From positions 1-38,325 of the forward strand of contig JAGOHA010000022.1 of NCBI GenBank assembly GCA_017996395.1: a stretch of DNA of 38,325 nucleotides, written 5' to 3'. This DNA is from Acidobacteriota bacterium. Its GTDB lineage: Bacteria > Acidobacteriota > JAAYUB01. Positions 7,917-15,443 of this stretch are shown piece after piece; the first letter of the stretch is position 1; each line of letters starts with the position of its first letter. Below the pieces are notes generated by a model. That model made no database searches. It was not told the DNA's origin and worked only from the letters and a program-made list of their open reading frames with translations. Made by a program: the position numbers and the translations under genes.

Positions 7917-8417
7917 CTAGTACGGCCAGAACTGCTGGTCGTTCCAGACGCTTTCCTTGAGCTGGCGGTCCAGGTCGGTCAGCAGGTTGAGGTGCGATTT
8001 CTCCCAGTTGGCCAGGAACTGGTACAGTTCCCGTTCGGCGGGAGACTGGGCCTGCTGCGCCTGCTCGCTGTAAAACTTCACCGCGCCGTCCTCCAGAGCC
8101 ATGGCGGCGGTGATGGCCGCCGCCTCGAAGCCGGCCGCGGCGATCTTGCGCTGAATCACCCGGCTGACGACGGCGTCGGAGAAGTCTTCGGGTTTGGCAT
8201 CCAGCCGGGCGGCTTCGAACTGCCCTTTCTCTTTGAGGCTGCGCACCTGGCGGCCCAGAAAATCGATATGGCTGTTCTCTTCCAGGGCCATGGTTTCGAA
8301 CACTTTTTTCAGTGTCTCGTCCGCGGACTGGCTGGCGCTGTGCTGGTAGAAGGCCTTGCCTTTCATTTCGGCCAGAATGGCGCCCTTGAGGATGTCAATT
8401 GCCCTGCTTGTGTCCAT
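7917..8417 (-). CDS. Ferritin-like diiron protein, rubrerythrin family
   Basis: This 166-residue protein is the first of the operon. Its helices carry LAEMKGKAFYQ then EENSH, and AMALEDGAVKFYSEQ then WEKSH, consistent with a ferritin-like diiron centre. There is no CxxC rubredoxin tail; it ends in an aromatic FWPY. ATG 8417 is preceded by GGAGGAAGG. An extended -10 promoter lies about 26 nt further upstream. The exact substrate (peroxide, sulfur species or iron) cannot be read from the sequence. Confidence 0.85.
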   Translation of the reverse strand: MDTSRAIDILKGAILAEMKGKAFYQHSASQSADETLKKVFETMALEENSHIDFLGRQVRSLKEKGQFEAARLDAKPEDFSDAVVSRVIQRKIAAAGFEAAAITAAMALEDGAVKFYSEQAQQAQSPAERELYQFLANWEKSHLNLLTDLDRQLKESVWNDQQFWPY

Positions 8418-8442
8418 GTCCTTCCTCCATTCAATTTGGGTG

Positions 8443-8451
8443 ATTATAGCA
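8443..8451 (-). promoter_or_regulatory. Extended -10 promoter of the peroxide-defence operon
   Basis: The minus strand reads TGCTATAAT, a perfect extended -10, in the 56-nt gap after the permease gene. No -35 is seen. The predicted start lies about 20 nt before the ATG at 8417. Confidence 0.6.
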
Positions 8452-8473
8452 GAACCGGCCGGCGGACGGCTAC

Positions 8474-9673
8474 CTATTCCCTACCGCGCCGGCGGGACCA
8501 GCAGGCAGTGGCCAGGACCCCCAGCAACACGACCGCGCTGGCGTGGCCGAACCAGCCGCCGTGCATCTCCGCAGCCTCGCTCATCGGCGCGGCGGCGGTG
8601 GCCGCATACAGAAAATCCAGCGCCGTCCCCATGACCAGGGCGGCGGTGACCACCGCGGCCAGGAAGATCCAGACCGACCGCCGGCCGAGCAGGTGCCGGA
8701 TGGTCATCAGGGTGGCGGCGTTGGTGGCCGGGCCCGCCATCAGAAAAACCAGGGCGCCGCCGGCGGACAGCCCCTTGCCCATCAGCGCCGCCGCCACGGG
8801 GATCGACGCCGAGGCGCACACGTACAGCGGGATGCCCACCAGCATCACCACCAGCTTGGAAGCCAGTCCGCCGCCGAAATCCCGGCTGAAAAAATCGGGC
8901 GGCACCAGGGCGGTGATGATACCGGCCGCCACCAGGCCGATGAGCAGGTCCTTGGCGATGTCCCGCGGCAGCGTCACGAAACCGTGCCGCCACGCCCGCT
9001 GCCGCCAGCCGAGTTCCGGCTGGGGGGCCGGGGCGGCGTCGGCCGCCGCGCAGCCGCAGGGTAACGGATCGGGACGGGCTGCCAACCGGGTGCCGCCGTC
9101 GCCGCATGCGCAGGCCGGATGGGCCGGTGGCACCGCAGCGGCGGCAGGCGTTTCGCTACAGCCGCAAGCGGACAAGCCGGGAGAAGTCACCGGCGCGACA
9201 CGCGGGCCGCATCCGCACGGCGATGGATCCGGCGGCGCGGGCGCCGGCCGCTCCGGTTCGTCCCGGCTCAACAGGTTCATGCCCAGCCCGCCCAGGCAGC
9301 CGCTCACCAGCGCGGCCAGCGGCGTGAACGCGGCGAACACCGGGCCCAGCAGGCTGTACACCGCCAGAATGCTGTCGGCGCCCGTCATGGGCGTGGCCAA
9401 CAGGAACGCCGTGGTCGCGCCCCGGCCCGCGCCCGACTTGCGCAGCGACGCCGCCACCGGGATGACGCTGCACGAACAGAGGGGCAGCGGGATGCCGAAC
9501 AGGGCCGCCTTGATCACCGGCCAGAATCCGCCGCCGCCCAGGTGCCGGGCCACCAGCCCCGCCGGGATAAGCACCGACAGCAGCCCGGCCATGGCAAAGC
9601 CGAAGAGCAGGTACGGCGACATCCGGCACAGGACAGACCAGAATTCAGCGGCGATTCGGATCAGAGTATCCAC
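8474..9673 (-). CDS. SO_0444-type Cu/Zn efflux permease (DUF318/ArsP-like)
   Basis: This 399-residue permease has two sets of membrane helices separated by a cytoplasmic loop. The first half carries the family motif IPLPLCSCSVIP (Cys66, Cys68) and TPMTGADS; the second half has a matching VGIPLYVCASASIPVAAAL segment and AGPATNAATL. The loop at about 150-210 holds CGCG, CGC, CAC and CGC clusters, well suited to bind thiophilic or divalent metal. These permeases are linked to copper, zinc or arsenical export. I prefer GTG 9673, with GGTGGG 9 nt upstream. The frame runs open to 10273 only because it crosses pyrD in antisense. A TTGACC lies at 9720-9715 on this strand but without a good -10. Confidence 0.82.
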   Translation of the reverse strand: MDTLIRIAAEFWSVLCRMSPYLLFGFAMAGLLSVLIPAGLVARHLGGGGFWPVIKAALFGIPLPLCSCSVIPVAASLRKSGAGRGATTAFLLATPMTGADSILAVYSLLGPVFAAFTPLAALVSGCLGGLGMNLLSRDEPERPAPAPPDPSPCGCGPRVAPVTSPGLSACGCSETPAAAAVPPAHPACACGDGGTRLAARPDPLPCGCAAADAAPAPQPELGWRQRAWRHGFVTLPRDIAKDLLIGLVAAGIITALVPPDFFSRDFGGGLASKLVVMLVGIPLYVCASASIPVAAALMGKGLSAGGALVFLMAGPATNAATLMTIRHLLGRRSVWIFLAAVVTAALVMGTALDFLYAATAAAPMSEAAEMHGGWFGHASAVVLLGVLATACWSRRRGRE

Positions 9674-9784
9674 AGTCAATTTCCCACCGATCAAAAAATC
9701 GACCACCCCCGGGCGGTCAACATGATTCAGATGATTCCAAGCCGACCCGGGATGCAAACCATCGGCCGGACGCCGGAGAAAATC

Positions 9785-9813
9785 TCGACTGGATCCGACG
9801 GTTCTGGTAGAAT
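9785..9813 (+). promoter_or_regulatory. Promoter of pyrD-pyrF
   Basis: TCGACT (9785-9790) lies 17 bp before TAGAAT (9808-9813), which has an extended TG at 9805-9806. The leader to the ATG at 9860 is about 40 nt. Confidence 0.5.
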
Positions 9814-9859
9814 CGCGCGGACGCGCACCCCGGCCCGCGGGCCCAGAGGCGAAACCGGC

Positions 9860-10798
9860 ATGGACCTGACCACCACCATCGGCCCCCTGCGGCTGAAAAA
9901 CCCCGTGATGACCGCCAGCGGCACCTTCGGCTACGGGCTGGAATTCGCTCCGTACCTGGACCTGGCGCGCCTCGGCGCCGTCGTGGTCAAGGGGCTGAGC
10001 CTGGAGCCGCGGCCGGGCAATCCGACGCCGCGGATCTACGAAACCCCGGCGGGGATGCTCAACGCCATCGGTTTGCAGAACGTGGGCATCGACGCCTTCC
10101 TCCGCGACAAGCTCCCGCCGCTGCGCGCCACCGGCGCCACCATCATCGCCAACGTGCTGGGCGGCAGCGTCGAGGAGTACGTCGAGGCGGCCCGCCGGCT
10201 GGCCGGTGCGGACGGGCTGGCGGCGCTGGAGCTCAATGTCTCCTGCCCCAACGTCAAGGAGGGCGGCATCCATTTCGCCACCGACCCCGCCCAGACCGGC
10301 CGGGTGACCGGGGCGGTCCGCCGGGCCATCGGTGATTTTCCGCTGATCATCAAGCTATCGCCCAACGTGACCGACATCGTGGCGTTCGCCCGCGCCTGCC
10401 GCGACGCCGGGGCCGATGCGGTCTCGGCCGTGAACACCTTTGTGGGCATCGCCATCGACGCCGAAACCCTGCGGCCGCGCATCGCCAACGTGACCGGCGG
10501 GCTCAGCGGGCCGGCGATCAAGCCGCTGGCGCAGCGGCTGGTCCATGACATCTGCCGAAGCGTGGATATCCCGGTCATCGGCATCGGCGGGATCATGACC
10601 GCCACGGACGCGCTGGAATACCTGGCTCTGGGCGCGCGGGCCGTCCAGGTGGGCACCGCCAACTACATCCGGCCTGCGATCACGATGGAAATCCTGGAGG
10701 GGATGGAAGCCTTCTGCCGGCGCCGGGCGATCGACCGGATCGACGCATACATCGGCGCCTTCCACCGGCGGCCCCCGTCCCCTCCGCCGACGAGGTGA
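9860..10798 (+). CDS. pyrD: Dihydroorotate dehydrogenase, class 1B type catalytic subunit
   Basis: This 312-residue flavoenzyme of pyrimidine synthesis oxidises dihydroorotate to orotate in the cytosol. It has the N-terminal NPVMTASGTFGYG, the active-site loop ELNVSCPNVKEGG with the class 1 catalytic cysteine, and the C-terminal FMN phosphate site IGIGGIMTATDALEYL. Class 1B enzymes work with an Fe-S/FAD subunit, PyrK, for NAD; no pyrK is present here, so it must lie elsewhere. ATG 9860 has AGAGG about 10 nt upstream. The frame is open far upstream because it opposes the permease gene. pyrF follows after 4 nt. Confidence 0.94.
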   Translation: MDLTTTIGPLRLKNPVMTASGTFGYGLEFAPYLDLARLGAVVVKGLSLEPRPGNPTPRIYETPAGMLNAIGLQNVGIDAFLRDKLPPLRATGATIIANVLGGSVEEYVEAARRLAGADGLAALELNVSCPNVKEGGIHFATDPAQTGRVTGAVRRAIGDFPLIIKLSPNVTDIVAFARACRDAGADAVSAVNTFVGIAIDAETLRPRIANVTGGLSGPAIKPLAQRLVHDICRSVDIPVIGIGGIMTATDALEYLALGARAVQVGTANYIRPAITMEILEGMEAFCRRRAIDRIDAYIGAFHRRPPSPPPTR

Positions 10799-10802
10799 GC
10801 CA

Positions 10803-11540
10803 ATGACCGCAACAACCGAAGATCCCCGGCAACGCCTGATCCTGGCCCTCGACGTGGACGACCGCACCCAGGCCCGCGACATGGTGCGGCGCACGGTGGC
10901 CTCGGTGGGTATTTACAAAGTCGGATTACAGCTCTTCGTGGCCGAGGGGCCCGACCTGGTCCGCGAGCTGGTGGCCGAGGGCGCAAGGGTGTTCCTCGAT
11001 CTCAAGCTCCACGACATCCCCAACACTGTGCTGGGCGCCGCCCGCCAGGTGGCGCGGCTCGGCGCCGCCATGTTCACGGTGCACTGCGCCAACGGCGCCC
11101 CGGGGCTGGCCGAGGCGCTGAGCGGCCTGCGCGAGTTCTGCACCCGGGAGCGCCTGCCCGAGCCGCTCATGCTGGGCGTCACCGTCCTGACCAGCATGTC
11201 CGACGCCGACCTGCACGGCATCGGCGCGGGCGGCAGCGCCGAACGGCAGGTGGAGATCCTGGCCGGCATGGCCTACCGGGCCGGCCTGCGGGGTTTCGTC
11301 GCATCGCCGCTGGAGGCGGCCGCGCTCCGCCGGTCCTACGACGACGCGTTCATCGTGACGCCGGGGATCCGGCCCGCCGGCGCCGACGCCGGCGATCAGA
11401 CCCGCATCACCACGCCGCGTGACGCCATCGCCGCCGGCGCCTCCGCCATCGTCGTGGGCCGACCCATCCTGCGGGCGTCCGATCCCGGCGCGGCGGCCGC
11501 GGCGATCCTGGCGGAGATCCGCCAGGCGCTCGCCGGCTAG
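10803..11540 (+). CDS. pyrF: Orotidine 5'-phosphate decarboxylase
   Basis: This 245-residue enzyme makes UMP from OMP, the last step of de novo pyrimidine nucleotide synthesis. It shows ALDVDD at the start, the catalytic DLKLHDIPNTV segment with the Asp-Lys-Asp charged network, and the phosphate-binding TPGIRP and IVVGRPIL segments near the C-terminus. It starts 4 nt after the pyrD stop, so the two are translated from one message. Confidence 0.95.
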   Translation: MTATTEDPRQRLILALDVDDRTQARDMVRRTVASVGIYKVGLQLFVAEGPDLVRELVAEGARVFLDLKLHDIPNTVLGAARQVARLGAAMFTVHCANGAPGLAEALSGLREFCTRERLPEPLMLGVTVLTSMSDADLHGIGAGGSAERQVEILAGMAYRAGLRGFVASPLEAAALRRSYDDAFIVTPGIRPAGADAGDQTRITTPRDAIAAGASAIVVGRPILRASDPGAAAAAILAEIRQALAG

Positions 11541-11564
11541 CGCACCGCCCGGAGAGTCCACTTC

Positions 11565-11593
11565 TTGACAGCCGGGCGCTTTCACACTATCAT
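11565..11593 (+). promoter_or_regulatory. Strong sigma-70-type promoter of the exb operon
   Basis: TTGACA (11565-11570, full consensus) is followed after exactly 17 bp by TATCAT (11588-11593). Transcription would start near 11600, leaving a leader of about 165 nt that contains a 5-bp GGGAG/CTCCC hairpin at 11723-11735. Confidence 0.7.
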
Positions 11594-11765
11594 CAGCCGT
11601 TTGTGCCGTCACCGGAACTCCGCTCCGATGACGGGATGCACCGGATGATCCCGGCAGGATGCAGTTTCGACTCACATTTCAGAAACCGCCGGCGATCCAT
11701 TTCCGAATAATGGTCATCTATTGGGAGTCGCTCCCGGGACTTGAACCCACAGCTGGAGGCATCAC

Positions 11766-12416
11766 GTGGCAGTTGGAATCTTCGGAAACCTCGTTGACTA
11801 CTTCATCAAGGGCGGCTTCGTCATGTGGCTGCTGCTGGCTTGCTCCATCGCCGGTCTGGTCATTATCATTGAGCGAGCCATTTTCTTCCGGCGGATGTCG
11901 GTGAATCCGCAGCTGCTCTTCGGCAAAGTGCGGGCCCAGCTCCTGGAGCGCAACCTGCAGGGCGCGCTGGACACCACCGGCCAGACGCCGGGCCCCCTGT
12001 CCGACGTGCTCAAGGCCGGCCTGCTTCGCTTCGGGCGGCCCCACGAAGAGATTATCCGGGCCATTGAGAGCGTCTCCCTCCACGAGGTGTCCCGGCTTGA
12101 GCGCGGGCTCTGGATCATGGCTACAGTGGCCAACGTCGCCCCGCTGCTCGGCTTCCTGGGAACCGTCACCGGCATGATCGACTCCTTCGGCGTGCTGGGG
12201 TCGGTGGGTTTCGGCGACCCCAAGCTCGTGGCCAAGGGCATCGCCGAGGCGCTCATCACCACCGCCACCGGTTTGATGATCGCCTTCCCGGTACAGCTCG
12301 CCTACAACCTGTTCACCACCCGGGTGAACAATTTCGTGCTGCTGATGGAGACCACGTCCGCCATGCTGCTGGAGACGTTCGCTGAAATCGAAGAGGAGCC
12401 GAAACCCCGGTCATGA
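11766..12416 (+). CDS. exbB: MotA/TolQ/ExbB proton channel protein
   Basis: This 216-residue inner-membrane protein has three helices: one near residues 15-35 and two in the C-terminal half, with the family-typical NVAPLLGFLGTVTGMIDSF and EALITTATGLMIAFPVQLAY segments. With ExbD/TolR it forms the proton-driven motor that energises outer-membrane transport or envelope constriction. The GTG start at 11766 follows GGAGG with 6-nt spacing. Its stop overlaps the next start (ATGA). Sequence alone does not separate the ExbB and TolQ roles; the gene order with two ExbD genes and a TPR protein, and no tolA/tolB/pal, is more Exb-like. Confidence 0.9.
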   Translation: MAVGIFGNLVDYFIKGGFVMWLLLACSIAGLVIIIERAIFFRRMSVNPQLLFGKVRAQLLERNLQGALDTTGQTPGPLSDVLKAGLLRFGRPHEEIIRAIESVSLHEVSRLERGLWIMATVANVAPLLGFLGTVTGMIDSFGVLGSVGFGDPKLVAKGIAEALITTATGLMIAFPVQLAYNLFTTRVNNFVLLMETTSAMLLETFAEIEEEPKPRS

Positions 12417-12832
12417 TCATCCGATACCGGTCCCGGCCAGTCACCGCAGTCATTCCCACGGCATCGATGGCCGACATCGCCTTCCTGCTCATCACCTTCT
12501 TCATGTTCACCACGAGCTTCAGCGTGGACCGGACCGACGTCCAGCTCCCCGCTTCCGTCGTGCAGCAGAAAGTGGAAAAGGATGCCGCCATCATCGCCAT
12601 CACCGCCGACGAGGGGATCCGCATCTCCGACGGCATCCGGGAAAGCGAGTTGGTGACCGACATGGCCAAGCTGGAGTCGATCCTCAAGGAAATCGTCCAG
12701 ACCCATCCCAGCCGCCAGTTCATCATCAAGTGCGACAAGCGGGCGCCCTACCGTTCATTCAACACGGTCTACGAAATGATGTTGCGCAACGGCATCCGCA
12801 ACATCTCCCTCCTGACCGAAAAGAAGGGGTGA
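12413..12832 (+). CDS. exbD: ExbD/TolR-family protein, first copy
   Basis: This 139-residue protein has a short cytoplasmic start, one membrane helix with the conserved Asp in ASMADIAFLLITFFMFTT, and a periplasmic domain ending in the NIRNISLL-like strand region of ExbD. The Asp takes part in proton flow with ExbB. Its ATG overlaps the exbB stop by 4 nt. A second, diverged ExbD gene follows 4 nt later, so the motor could contain a mixed ExbD dimer. Confidence 0.9.
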   Translation: MIIRYRSRPVTAVIPTASMADIAFLLITFFMFTTSFSVDRTDVQLPASVVQQKVEKDAAIIAITADEGIRISDGIRESELVTDMAKLESILKEIVQTHPSRQFIIKCDKRAPYRSFNTVYEMMLRNGIRNISLLTEKKG

Positions 12833-12836
12833 GGCC

Positions 12837-13280
12837 ATGAAATCCCGAGTCTCCCTGCGCGGCAAGCTGACTTCCGAGATCCCCACGTCCTCGATGGCCG
12901 ACATCGCCTTCCTGCTGATTACCTTCTTCATGGTCACCACCGTCTTCACGGCGATCCACGGCATCGACTACGGGCTGCCCAAGAAGGAGATGTCCTCCAA
13001 CATCAAACCCCAGGAATCGGTGTACATCCACCTCAAGGCCAGCGGCGAGATCACTCTCGATTTTGTGCCCGTCAGCTCGATGGAGCAGCTCGCCGCATAC
13101 ATCAAGGGCAAGATGGAACAGACCCAGGGACGCAAGCCGGTCATCCTGCGGACCGATCCCGAGGTACCCTACGGAGTGACGGTCGAGGTCCTGGACGTGC
13201 TGAAACAGATCAACATCCAGAACATCTCGATCCCGACCCAGACCGACATCGAGCTGTGGAAGGACTATTTCCGCGATTGA
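12837..13280 (+). CDS. exbD: ExbD/TolR-family protein, second copy
   Basis: This 147-residue protein has the same plan as its neighbour: SSMADIAFLLITFFMVTTVF forms the single helix with the key Asp, and a periplasmic domain ends in NIQNISIPTQTDI. The membrane helix is nearly identical to that of the first copy while the periplasmic domains differ, suggesting conserved motor function with separate periplasmic partners. It starts 4 nt after the preceding stop. Confidence 0.9.
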   Translation: MKSRVSLRGKLTSEIPTSSMADIAFLLITFFMVTTVFTAIHGIDYGLPKKEMSSNIKPQESVYIHLKASGEITLDFVPVSSMEQLAAYIKGKMEQTQGRKPVILRTDPEVPYGVTVEVLDVLKQINIQNISIPTQTDIELWKDYFRD

Positions 13281-13356
13281 CCCGCGCTGAAACTTCCGGA
13301 CCCGATCCGATTCTTAGCGGATGGCGGCTCGGAATGACGCCACACAGGTGAACGCC

Positions 13357-14349
13357 ATGGGAAATCCGACCATCCGACATCCTCTTCCGCCCGCGGCCCG
13401 CGGCCTGCGCGCCGTCTGGCTGGCGGTGGCGCTGGCCCTGGCTGCCGGCACGGCGCTGACGGACTACAACGACGCCATCATGCTCTTCAAGCGGCAGAAG
13501 TACCGCGACGCTTTGCGGCGGATCCAGCCCGACGTGACCAAAAATCCCGACTGGGAATTCGGCCACCGGTTCGTCGGGATGTGCTACTTCAAGCTGCGGG
13601 AGTATGACTCGGCGGTGCGGGCGTTCGAGCGGGCGGCGGAGCTCAAGAGCACCGAGCCGTCCACCTTCCTCGGCTTGGCCGAGTCGTATTACCAGATCGG
13701 CCAGCAGGACAAAGCCGTCGAAACCCTCGACCGCCACAAGGCGCTGTTCACCAAGCGCGGCGACCTGTACAACCTGTACCGCATCCGCGCCTTCGCCACC
13801 TTCAAGCAGGGCCGGTACTACGATTCCGCCGACGCCGTGGTCCAGTCGTTCCAGTACGCGTCGGGGAGCGCGCAGGACTGGCTGATCCTCGGCCTGAGCT
13901 ACTTTCGGACCAACCAGGACGACAAGGCCCGCCAGGCGCTGAACACCGTGCTCCAGATGGACAAGGACAACGCCACGGCGAAGGAATATCTCGGCCGCCT
14001 GCGGCTGCGCGAAGGTGAAACCGCCCTCAAGAACAAGAACTACCCGCTGGCCCGGGACGTGTTCACCGCCCAGCTCCAGAGCAACCCCGGGGACGCCGCC
14101 AGCGCGTTCAATCTCGCGCTGGCCCAGATCGGCCTCAAGGACTGGGCCAACGCCCTGGCGTCGCTGGACCAGGCGAGCAGCGCTTTCGGCAACGAATTCC
14201 GCTACCATTATTTCCGCGGCTTTGTGCTGGAGAATCTGGGGAAGTATTCGGAATCCGAGCAATCGTACCAGCGAGCGCTCCAAATCGAGGCGAGCACCCA
14301 GGCCCGCGAGGCCCTCCAGCGCGTGCAGCGCCGCAGGGGGAGCAAATGA
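13357..14349 (+). CDS. Exported TPR protein of the exb operon
   Basis: This 330-residue protein has a signal peptide (basic start, then AVWLAVALALAAGTA) followed by tetratricopeptide repeats over nearly the whole mature length, for example DWLILGLSYFRTNQDDKARQ and HYYFRGFVLENLGKYSES-like helices. I place the start at ATG 13357, 6 nt after AGGTG; an upstream ATG at 13321 has no ribosome site. It follows exbD by 76 nt in the same direction. TPR proteins often accompany ExbBD sets and may serve as periplasmic partners in place of TonB. The exact job is not known. Confidence 0.82.
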   Translation: MGNPTIRHPLPPAARGLRAVWLAVALALAAGTALTDYNDAIMLFKRQKYRDALRRIQPDVTKNPDWEFGHRFVGMCYFKLREYDSAVRAFERAAELKSTEPSTFLGLAESYYQIGQQDKAVETLDRHKALFTKRGDLYNLYRIRAFATFKQGRYYDSADAVVQSFQYASGSAQDWLILGLSYFRTNQDDKARQALNTVLQMDKDNATAKEYLGRLRLREGETALKNKNYPLARDVFTAQLQSNPGDAASAFNLALAQIGLKDWANALASLDQASSAFGNEFRYHYFRGFVLENLGKYSESEQSYQRALQIEASTQAREALQRVQRRRGSK

Positions 14350-14376
14350 ACCCGGCTGCGGGCGCGGCCGGGTTCA
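14347..14376. terminator. Hairpin between convergent TPR and STAS genes
   Basis: TGAACCCGGC (14347-14356, including the stop codon of the TPR gene) pairs perfectly with GCCGGGTTCA (14367-14376) around a 10-nt loop. No U-tract follows. It could end transcription from both sides. Confidence 0.5.
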
Positions 14377-14385
14377 TGGCAGGTT

Positions 14386-14721
14386 TCAGAAGCTCTTGAT
14401 CGCGTCGTCGACGGTCTTGTAGTACTCGAACACAGTGATCAGCTTGGTGATGGTGAGCAGGTCCACGATCCGGTCGGTGACGTTGGCCAGCTTCAGGGTG
14501 CCGTTGGCCTTCCGCATGGTGGTGTAGCAACGGATCAGCTCGCCCAGTCCGGAGCTGTCGATGTACGGCACGCTGGACAGGTCGAGGATGACGCTCTTCG
14601 TATTCTTGGCCAGCAGCTCGTCGATCTTTTTCTTGATGGCAATATCGCCCTCGCCCATGAGGATCTTGCCATGGATTTCCAGTACGGTGATCCCGTTCAC
14701 CTCTTTCTCATTGATCTGCAT
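14386..14721 (-). CDS. STAS-domain anti-sigma factor antagonist (SpoIIAA-like)
   Basis: This 111-residue protein is a single STAS domain. VILDLSSVPYIDSSGLGEL carries the conserved serine (IDSSG) that partner-switch kinases phosphorylate in SpoIIAA/RsbV proteins. It would bind a SpoIIAB/RsbW-type anti-sigma kinase, but no such gene, nor a PP2C phosphatase, is adjacent. The ATG at 14721 follows GGAGG. It has a strong promoter of its own. Confidence 0.9.
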   Translation of the reverse strand: MQINEKEVNGITVLEIHGKILMGEGDIAIKKKIDELLAKNTKSVILDLSSVPYIDSSGLGELIRCYTTMRKANGTLKLANVTDRIVDLLTITKLITVFEYYKTVDDAIKSF

Positions 14722-14753
14722 GGGAACCTCCTAAGGATTATTGGCGAAAACAA

Positions 14754-14783
14754 TTATTACCACATGTTTTAAAAGGATGTCAA
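14754..14783 (-). promoter_or_regulatory. Promoter of the STAS gene
   Basis: On the minus strand TTGACA (14783-14778, full consensus) is followed after 18 bp by TAATAA (14759-14754), preceded by an extended TG at 14762-14761. The surroundings are A/T-rich for this genome. Confidence 0.65.
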
Positions 14784-14829
14784 ACCCTTTTATGGTACGG
14801 ATTATCAAAGCGATCGGCCGAAAAAATGC

Positions 14830-14858
14830 TTGCAATGGCCCGAGGCTTGTGATTGAAT
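14830..14858 (+). promoter_or_regulatory. Probable promoter of the rpsP operon
   Basis: TTGCAA (14830-14835) and TTGAAT (14853-14858) are separated by 17 bp, about 34 nt before the rpsP start. The match is moderate (about four of six in each box). Confidence 0.4.
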
Positions 14859-14892
14859 ACGCGGTCTGCACATTTTGACACGGAGGCGTACG

Positions 14893-15153
14893 TTGCTCAC
14901 AATCAGGTTAACCCGCAGAGGCTCCAATAAGCGGCCCGATTACCGCGTGGTGGTGACGGAAAAATCGGCCCCCCGGGACGGGCGGTTCGTGGAAATCGTC
15001 GGGCATTATCATCCGAAAAGCAATCCGGCCCAGGTCACCCTGAACCTGGACCGGATCCAATACTGGCTCAGCAAGGGGGCTCAGCCCTCCGATACAGTCC
15101 GGCGACTGATCGACAATGCGGCAGCCTCCAAAACCTCGGAATCGTCGTCATAA
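14893..15153 (+). CDS. rpsP: 30S ribosomal protein S16
   Basis: This 86-residue protein begins with [20 protein letters not shown], the conserved S16 N-terminus, and continues with EIVGHYHPK and the [20 protein letters not shown] segment. It binds 16S rRNA early in 30S assembly. I chose TTG 14893 because GGAGG at 14882-14886 lies 6 nt upstream and the protein then starts at the usual S16 position; an upstream in-frame TTG at 14875 precedes the ribosome site. It heads the rpsP-khpA-rimM-trmD-rplS operon. Confidence 0.96.
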   Translation: MLTIRLTRRGSNKRPDYRVVVTEKSAPRDGRFVEIVGHYHPKSNPAQVTLNLDRIQYWLSKGAQPSDTVRRLIDNAAASKTSESSS

Positions 15154-15206
15154 CGCCCTTTTACCGCTTGTAGTACTGGAACTCGCTCAAACCACAGGAG
15201 GAGCGC

Positions 15207-15437
15207 ATGAAAGAGTTACTCGAAATGATCGCGAAGGTGCTCGTCGACAACCCGGAACAGGTCCAGGTTACTGAAGTGGAAGGTGAACAGACGACCGTGC
15301 TGGAACTGCGCGTGGCGCAGGTCGATTTGGGCAAGGTCATCGGTAAACAGGGGCGGACGGCGCGCGCCATCCGCACCATTCTGGGCGCGGCCGGCATGAA
15401 GATGCACAAGCGGTTCGTGCTGGAGATCTTGGAATAG
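15207..15437 (+). CDS. khpA: KhpA-type KH-domain RNA-binding protein
   Basis: This 76-residue single KH domain protein has the GxxG RNA-binding loop in [16 protein letters not shown]. It is the YlqC/KhpA family, which in Gram-positive bacteria pairs with KhpB/Jag and binds many RNAs. Its place between rpsP and rimM is the conserved location. The ATG at 15207 follows GGAGGAG. Confidence 0.92.
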   Translation: MKELLEMIAKVLVDNPEQVQVTEVEGEQTTVLELRVAQVDLGKVIGKQGRTARAIRTILGAAGMKMHKRFVLEILE

Positions 15438-15443
15438 AAGCAG

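Noticed and set aside
9674..10273. N-terminal extension of the permease across pyrD.
   Set aside because: It lies antisense to the pyrD coding sequence and its promoter, and the permease helices begin at 9673.
11731..11750. On the minus strand this reads like a tRNA T-arm (GGGTTCAAGTCCC).
   Set aside because: Only three proper stem pairs form at the T-stem position, the flanking bases form a separate GGGAG/CTCCC hairpin, and no acceptor, anticodon or D arm can be built. It is probably chance, or at most a remnant.
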